NCBI GenBank assembly: GCA_015064555.1
Contig: SVRZ01000019.1
Coordinates: forward strand, 1 to 47,278
Length of the DNA stretch: 47,278 nucleotides
DNA from: Oscillospiraceae bacterium
Lineage (GTDB): Bacteria; Bacillota; Clostridia; Oscillospirales; CAG-272
Direction: 5' to 3'
Below are positions 43,377 to 47,278 of the stretch, one piece after another. How positions within the stretch are numbered: position 1 is the stretch's first letter; the number at the start of each line of letters is the position of its first letter. Position numbers and translations under genes: made by a program. Below the pieces are notes generated by a model, which saw only the letters and a program-made list of their open reading frames with translations, made no database searches and was not told the DNA's origin.

Positions 43377-43844
43377 CTATTTAACCGTAATTGTGTAATA
43401 TAAAATGTCTTCATGCTTTTCGCGTTTTACTCTCGCATAGAAACCAAAACGCCGCAGAAGTGATACCGATGACTCGAGTCCTTTTTCGAAATGCGAGAGC
43501 TGTCCTGTGGGAGTTGGTGCATCGGACTCGCCATGCTTTTTTTCGTCAAGCATACAGTCTACCATTATCTCACATTGAGCAACGCTCATTTTTCCTCTCG
43601 CTGCGCGGTCTATGGCATAAAGCCGGTCGCACTCGTCTGAAAGGCGCAGGATCGTTCGCGCGTGTCTTTCAGATAGCCCCGTGTCGGTTATAAGCCTTCG
43701 CGCCTCGGGGGAAAAATCAAGCAGGCGCACCTTGTTTGCAATATACGGCTGGCTGACTCCCATTAAGCTTCCGAGCTTTTTCTGCGTCATATCCCTGAGA
43801 GCAAGACTCGCTCTTATATTCTCAGCTTCCTCGAACATATTCAT
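43377..43844 (-). CDS. Noc/ParB-like DNA-binding protein lacking the N-terminal CTPase domain, 155 aa
   Basis: GGAGG seven bases before the ATG at 43844 sets the start. The protein begins at the point where ParB/Noc proteins enter the helix-turn-helix domain (MFEEAENIRASLALRDMTQK, then LMGVSQPYIANKVRLLDFSPE and GLSERHARTILRL). The C-terminal about 35 residues (VSLLRRFGFYARV...YYTITVK) resemble the Noc C-terminal domain. The upstream CTP-binding part (boxes GERR and NLQRED) is absent, and no trace of it is seen upstream. It follows rsmG, the same neighbourhood as noc in Bacillus. Without the CTPase, sliding-clamp spreading would not be expected. Confidence 0.82.
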   Translation of the reverse strand: MNMFEEAENIRASLALRDMTQKKLGSLMGVSQPYIANKVRLLDFSPEARRLITDTGLSERHARTILRLSDECDRLYAIDRAARGKMSVAQCEIMVDCMLDEKKHGESDAPTPTGQLSHFEKGLESSVSLLRRFGFYARVKREKHEDILYYTITVK

Positions 43845-43868
43845 ATCTCCACCTCCCATTTTTTCTAT

Positions 43869-43879
43869 AGTATACCATA
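43869..43879 (-). promoter_or_regulatory. Extended -10 promoter of the Noc-like gene
   Basis: TGGTATACT on the minus strand (TATACT at 43874-43869 with the upstream TG) about 25 bases before the start; no good -35, which fits an extended -10 promoter. Confidence 0.5.
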
Positions 43880-43992
43880 AATATCGGGAAATGAAGGTCG
43901 GAATATGTAATAGTGTGTAAAATGCGAAAATTTAACACGTATTCCGTTGTCTGTTGAATTTAAAGCTATCTTAAATCGGCTATGCCTGCGGT

Positions 43993-44727
43993 TCAGAGCG
44001 GCTTTTTCGATATCTGCGCGTAGGGGCGCGGATACGCGGCAGGCGTCTTTTTCTGCTTGTCTATAATGATCAGAGGATGAGAAAGCAGCTCCTCGCCATC
44101 GGTGAGGCTTATCTCACGCACCTCTCGGAGCTTTCCTCCCAATATGCCGATTCCGCTTTTTGCTTCGGCAAGCTCTGACTCCGCGTTTTTTCCCTTCATA
44201 GCTATCATCTGTCCGCCTTGCTTTACAAGAGGCAGACAGAGCTCGCAAAGAACGCGCATAGCGGCGACCGCACGCGCGGTAACGATATCGAAGCTTTCGC
44301 GCCTCTCGCTTCTTCCAAGGTCCTCGGCGCGTGCCGTTATCGCCTTTATATTGGCAAGTGAAAGCCTTTCTGCCGCCATATTGACGTAGGCTATTCTCTT
44401 TGCCGTTGAGTCAACACCGAGGATATCTATATCTTTTCGCAGGATCGCTATTGGTAGGGAGGGGAAGCCCGCGCCGCAACCTATATCCGCGATTGATGCG
44501 CCTCTCGGAAGAACGGCAGCGAGCGCGGCACAGTCCGCGTAGTGGTTAAGTATTATCTTGTCCGGCTCCTTTATGGCGGTGAGGTTATATTTTTCGTTTT
44601 CGGTAAGCAAAATATCGGTAAGCTCGGTGAATTTTTCTATTGCATCATCGGTGAGCATGGCTCCGAGGCTGTTCATATCAAATACAGAGCGAAGCCTCTT
44701 TCCAAATTCCTTTTCGTCAAATCTCAT
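43993..44727 (-). CDS. rsmG: 16S rRNA (guanine527-N7)-methyltransferase RsmG, 244 aa
   Basis: SAM-dependent methyltransferase acting on G527 of 16S rRNA. Motifs: LTDILLTENEKYNLTAI with ILNHYADC, the SAM loop SIADIGCGAGFPSLPIAI, GVDSTAKRIAYV and FDIVTARAVA. Length is normal. CGGAG lies before the ATG. In many Bacillota the gene sits beside noc/parAB near the origin of replication; here only a truncated Noc-like gene follows after about 150 bases, and no mnmG precedes it. Confidence 0.95.
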   Translation of the reverse strand: MRFDEKEFGKRLRSVFDMNSLGAMLTDDAIEKFTELTDILLTENEKYNLTAIKEPDKIILNHYADCAALAAVLPRGASIADIGCGAGFPSLPIAILRKDIDILGVDSTAKRIAYVNMAAERLSLANIKAITARAEDLGRSERRESFDIVTARAVAAMRVLCELCLPLVKQGGQMIAMKGKNAESELAEAKSGIGILGGKLREVREISLTDGEELLSHPLIIIDKQKKTPAAYPRPYAQISKKPL

Positions 44728-44766
44728 ATCAATCTCCGTTTGTCGCAGGAAGCGACTGCCTGAATT

Positions 44767-44795
44767 ATTTTATCATTTTATCCCGTTTTTGTCAA
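44767..44795 (-). promoter_or_regulatory. Promoter of rsmG
   Basis: On the minus strand TTGACA (44795-44790), 17 bases, TAAAAT (44772-44767). The short leader holds a GTCGC-ttcct-GCGAC hairpin just before the ribosome site. Confidence 0.82.
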
Positions 44796-44863
44796 TAACC
44801 GCAGCTTTATTATAGCAAATTCACGAAAAAATATTTTGGATGATATTTTTTTAACGATTTCTC

Positions 44864-44892
44864 TTGACTTAATCATAGACTTGTGATAATAT
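44864..44892 (+). promoter_or_regulatory. Promoter of pgk
   Basis: TTGACT (44864-44869), 17-base spacer, TAATAT (44887-44892), about 40 bases before the start. Confidence 0.75.
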
Positions 44893-44934
44893 ATACGCGT
44901 ATAAAAATAATAACTCTAAAGGAGAAAACAAAAA

Positions 44935-46251
44935 ATGGCAGCTTACAACAAGAAGACAATTGAAGACGTAAGCGTTGCGGGCAAGACTGTGCTCGTTCGC
45001 TGCGATTTCAACGTTCCTATGAAGGACGGCGTTATCACCTCCGATAAGAGAATCGTCGGTGCGCTTCCCACTGTTAAGTATCTCTTGGACAACGGTGCAA
45101 AGGTTATCCTTTGCTCTCATATGGGCAAGCCTCACAGCATCTTTACCGAGGGCTTTGGACTTACCAAGAAGGAGAAGAAGGCAGTTGAGGCTCTTCCCGA
45201 GGCAGAGCGCGCAGCAGCAACCGCAGAGTATCTTGCAAAGGCGGTTACCGCAGATAAGAAGAAGCTCACTCTCAAGCCCGTATGTGCAAGACTTAACGAG
45301 CTTCTCGGCGCAGAGAAGGTTACCTTTGCAGAGGATATCGTTGGCGAGGATGCTAAGGCAAAGATCGCAGCACTCAAGGCAGGCGAGGCTGTTCTTATTG
45401 AGAACACCAGATTTGATGCACGCGAGACCAAGAATGATCCCAGCCTTGCTAAGGAGCTTGCTTCCTTTGCAGACCTCTTCGTAAACGATGCATTCGGCGC
45501 GGCTCACAGAGCTCATGCTTCTACCGCAGGTGTTGCAGATTATATTCCCGCAGTATGCGGTTATCTTATCCAGAAGGAGATCTCGGTTATGGGTAAGGCA
45601 CTTTCAAATCCCGAGCGTCCCTTCGTTGCTATCCTCGGCGGTGCTAAGGTTGCGGATAAGCTCAACGTTATCGACAATCTTCTTTCCAAGGTTGATACCC
45701 TTATCATAGGCGGCGGTATGGCATATACCTTCCTTGCAGCTCAGGGCTACAGTGTAGGTAACTCGCTCCTTGACGATACCAAGCTCGATTACTGCCGTGA
45801 GATGATGGCAAAGGCTAAGGAAAAGGGCGTTAAGCTTCTTCTTCCCGTTGACACCACCGTTGCAGCAGGCTTCCCCAATCCTATCGATGCTCCCATCGAA
45901 GTAAGCTACGTAGATTCCAATGCTATTCCTGCTGACGTTGAGGGACTTGATATAGGTCCTAAGACTGCAAAGCTCTATGCAGATGCAGTTCTCAGCGCAA
46001 AGACGGTTGTATGGAACGGACCTATGGGCGTATTCGAGAACCCCACTCTTGCAGAGGGTACTATGGCTGTAGCAAAGGCACTCGCAGAGAGCGATGCTAC
46101 CACTATCGTAGGCGGCGGTGACTCCGCGGCGGCTTGCGAGCAGCTCGGCTTTGCAGACAGGATCACCCATATATCCACAGGTGGCGGTGCTTCTCTTGAG
46201 TTCCTCGAGGGCAAGGACCTTCCCGGTATCTCCTGCCTTCAGGATAAGTAA
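44935..46251 (+). CDS. pgk: Phosphoglycerate kinase, 438 aa, with insertion
   Basis: Glycolytic enzyme forming ATP and 3-phosphoglycerate from 1,3-bisphosphoglycerate. The substrate motif VRCDFNVP (21-28), the hinge [13 protein letters not shown], and the nucleotide motifs [11 protein letters not shown] and [10 protein letters not shown] plus the terminal GGGDSAAA...[13 protein letters not shown] are present. Compared with the usual about 395 residues, roughly 40 extra residues lie after SHMGKP (about 68-109, [20 protein letters not shown]), in the loop before [15 protein letters not shown] lies before the ATG. Codon use is strongly biased, as for a highly expressed gene. tpiA follows after 76 bases. 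Confidence 0.97.
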   Translation: MAAYNKKTIEDVSVAGKTVLVRCDFNVPMKDGVITSDKRIVGALPTVKYLLDNGAKVILCSHMGKPHSIFTEGFGLTKKEKKAVEALPEAERAAATAEYLAKAVTADKKKLTLKPVCARLNELLGAEKVTFAEDIVGEDAKAKIAALKAGEAVLIENTRFDARETKNDPSLAKELASFADLFVNDAFGAAHRAHASTAGVADYIPAVCGYLIQKEISVMGKALSNPERPFVAILGGAKVADKLNVIDNLLSKVDTLIIGGGMAYTFLAAQGYSVGNSLLDDTKLDYCREMMAKAKEKGVKLLLPVDTTVAAGFPNPIDAPIEVSYVDSNAIPADVEGLDIGPKTAKLYADAVLSAKTVVWNGPMGVFENPTLAEGTMAVAKALAESDATTIVGGGDSAAACEQLGFADRITHISTGGGASLEFLEGKDLPGISCLQDK

Positions 46252-46327
46252 TACAGATCAATAGATACAGCTCGGCTCAGGTGTGAAAGCAATGCTTGAG
46301 CCGAAGCTTATGAAAGGATATAATAAA

Positions 46328-47083
46328 ATGAGAAGAACAGTAATAGCAGGCAACTGGAAAATGAATATGACTCCCTCTCAGGCAAAGGCTTTCATCGAGG
46401 AGCTTCGTCCTATGGTAGAGGGTATGGATAAGTGCGATATAGTTCTTTGCGTTCCTTACGTAGACATCGCAGTAGCTGTCGAGGCGGCGAAGGGAAGCAA
46501 CATCCATATCGGTGCAGAGAACGTTCACTTCGCAAAGAGCGGTGCATATACCGGCGAGATCAGCGCAGATATGCTTAACGAGATCGGATGCGAGTATGTC
46601 GTTATCGGTCACTCTGAGCGCCGTCAGTATTTCGCAGAAACCGATGAAACCGTAAATCTTCGTACCAAGGCGGCTCTTGCGGCAGGTCTTAAGGTTATTC
46701 TTTGCCTCGGCGAGGTAAAGGAGGAGCGTCTTGCGGGTATTACCGATGAGGTCGTTTCCATGCAGACCAAGCTTGACCTTGCAGGCGTAAGCGCAGAGGA
46801 GCTCAAGAACGTAATAATCGCATACGAGCCCGTTTGGGCAATCGGAACCGGTCTTACCGCTACTCCCGAGCAGGCTGATGAGACCTGCGGTGTTATCCGT
46901 GCAACTATCGCAAAGCTTTACGGTGCCGAGGCGGCAGATGAGATCACCATTCAGTACGGTGGCTCTATGAATGACGCAAATGCCGCTGAGCTTCTTTCCA
47001 AAGCGAACGTTGACGGTGGCCTTATAGGCGGTGCTTCGCTCAAGACCGATAAGTTCACTACCATTGTAAAGGCTGCAAATTGA
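46328..47083 (+). CDS. tpiA: Triosephosphate isomerase, 251 aa
   Basis: Interconverts dihydroxyacetone phosphate and glyceraldehyde 3-phosphate. Catalytic residues Lys11 (AGNWKMN), His95 (VIGHSERR) and Glu167 (AYEPVWAIGTG) are present, with the phosphate loop IQYGGSMNDAN and GGLIGGASL near the end. The frame is open 15 codons upstream, but the ATG at 46328 with AAAGGA and the family N-terminus MRRTVIAGNWKMN is the start. It is downstream of pgk, probably in the same transcript; gpmI or eno would be expected beyond the window. Confidence 0.97.
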   Translation: MRRTVIAGNWKMNMTPSQAKAFIEELRPMVEGMDKCDIVLCVPYVDIAVAVEAAKGSNIHIGAENVHFAKSGAYTGEISADMLNEIGCEYVVIGHSERRQYFAETDETVNLRTKAALAAGLKVILCLGEVKEERLAGITDEVVSMQTKLDLAGVSAEELKNVIIAYEPVWAIGTGLTATPEQADETCGVIRATIAKLYGAEAADEITIQYGGSMNDANAAELLSKANVDGGLIGGASLKTDKFTTIVKAAN

Positions 47084-47278
47084 TCCGGATAATCCCGGGA
47101 TATTATCGCATTATGTAGACAAGATAAGAGCAGGAATAGAAGGATCTGTTTTCCTTAGCGTGATGTTCTTAGCGGAGAATTTGAATATTCAATGCAGTGC
47201 GAGCATCGCATTTGACTAGTCAAACACACTTTGGGCTAAGCCCAAACCCTTATACAACAGAAAGAGAGCAAGAGTACA
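47084..47278. other. Non-coding end of window with three nested palindromes
   Basis: No gene seen. TTGAATATTCAA (47181-47192) and TTTGACTAGTCAAA (47211-47224) are perfect palindromes, and TTTGGGC-TAA-GCCCAAA (47230-47246) is a hairpin. The last bases (AGAAAGAGAGCAAG) might be a leader for a gene beyond the edge. There is no clear T run after the hairpin. Confidence 0.5.

Overview
The window looks like a chromosomal segment of a Clostridia-class Bacillota, probably a gut anaerobe. The reasons are strong AGGAG-type ribosome sites, TTGACA/TATAAT promoters with 17-bp spacers, clostridial families (DUF5685, DUF5662, DUF896, YitT, AddB, BspA-like leucine-rich repeat lipoproteins) and uronic-acid catabolism genes. 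The genus cannot be fixed from the sequence alone. No phage, insertion sequence, CRISPR array or rRNA was seen.

Region 1 (1-9900, minus strand) is one long unit of paralogous surface lipoproteins with type-5 (BspA-like) leucine-rich repeats. It holds, in transcription order, a 924-residue, a 1473-residue and a 540-residue protein, a decayed copy whose start ATG has become ATA, and a fifth copy cut by the left edge. Gaps are 17-64 nt, so the five copies are probably co-transcribed. In front of them, after a clean sigma-A promoter, lies the most unusual element of the window: an RNA that folds as a circularly permuted tRNA mimic (T arm, GCAA-capped acceptor substitute, D arm, anticodon-type stem). 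Its closing helix abuts a T8 run only 22 nt before the first lipoprotein start codon. It resembles bacterial Y RNAs of the YrlA type and is placed like a leader or attenuator.

Region 2 (10-14.2 kb, plus) is a probable operon of DUF5685, a J-domain protein with a cysteine-rich tail, a membrane protein, rimO and pgsA. A bidirectional terminator separates it from a minus-strand LRR protein with eight membrane helices (14.2-17.3 kb).

Region 3 (17.5-27.5 kb) holds an M23/SpoIIQ-like protein, homoserine dehydrogenase, a minus-strand set (bioY, a 56-residue DUF896 gene, a zinc-ribbon membrane protein, a sodium:alanine-type symporter), and a plus-strand run of a CMP-kinase-like fusion, argS, a YebC-family regulator and a YerC-like repressor. 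An acidic repeat membrane protein and a CYTH protein follow.

Region 4 (27.6-39.1 kb) contains the minus-strand unit murD, a lipoprotein, cysteine desulfurase and rlmH; a DUF5662 gene; the plus-strand pair uxaC and YitT-family gene; and a minus-strand pair of an atypical winged-helix regulator and addB.

Region 5 (39.2-47.3 kb) holds a KDPG aldolase fused to a VOC-type domain, a 927-residue coiled-coil protein of unknown function, a truncated Noc/ParB-like gene beside rsmG, and the glycolytic pair pgk-tpiA. uxaC and the KDPG aldolase supply two steps of glucuronate breakdown, and Pgk and TpiA serve lower glycolysis, which takes up the glyceraldehyde 3-phosphate produced.
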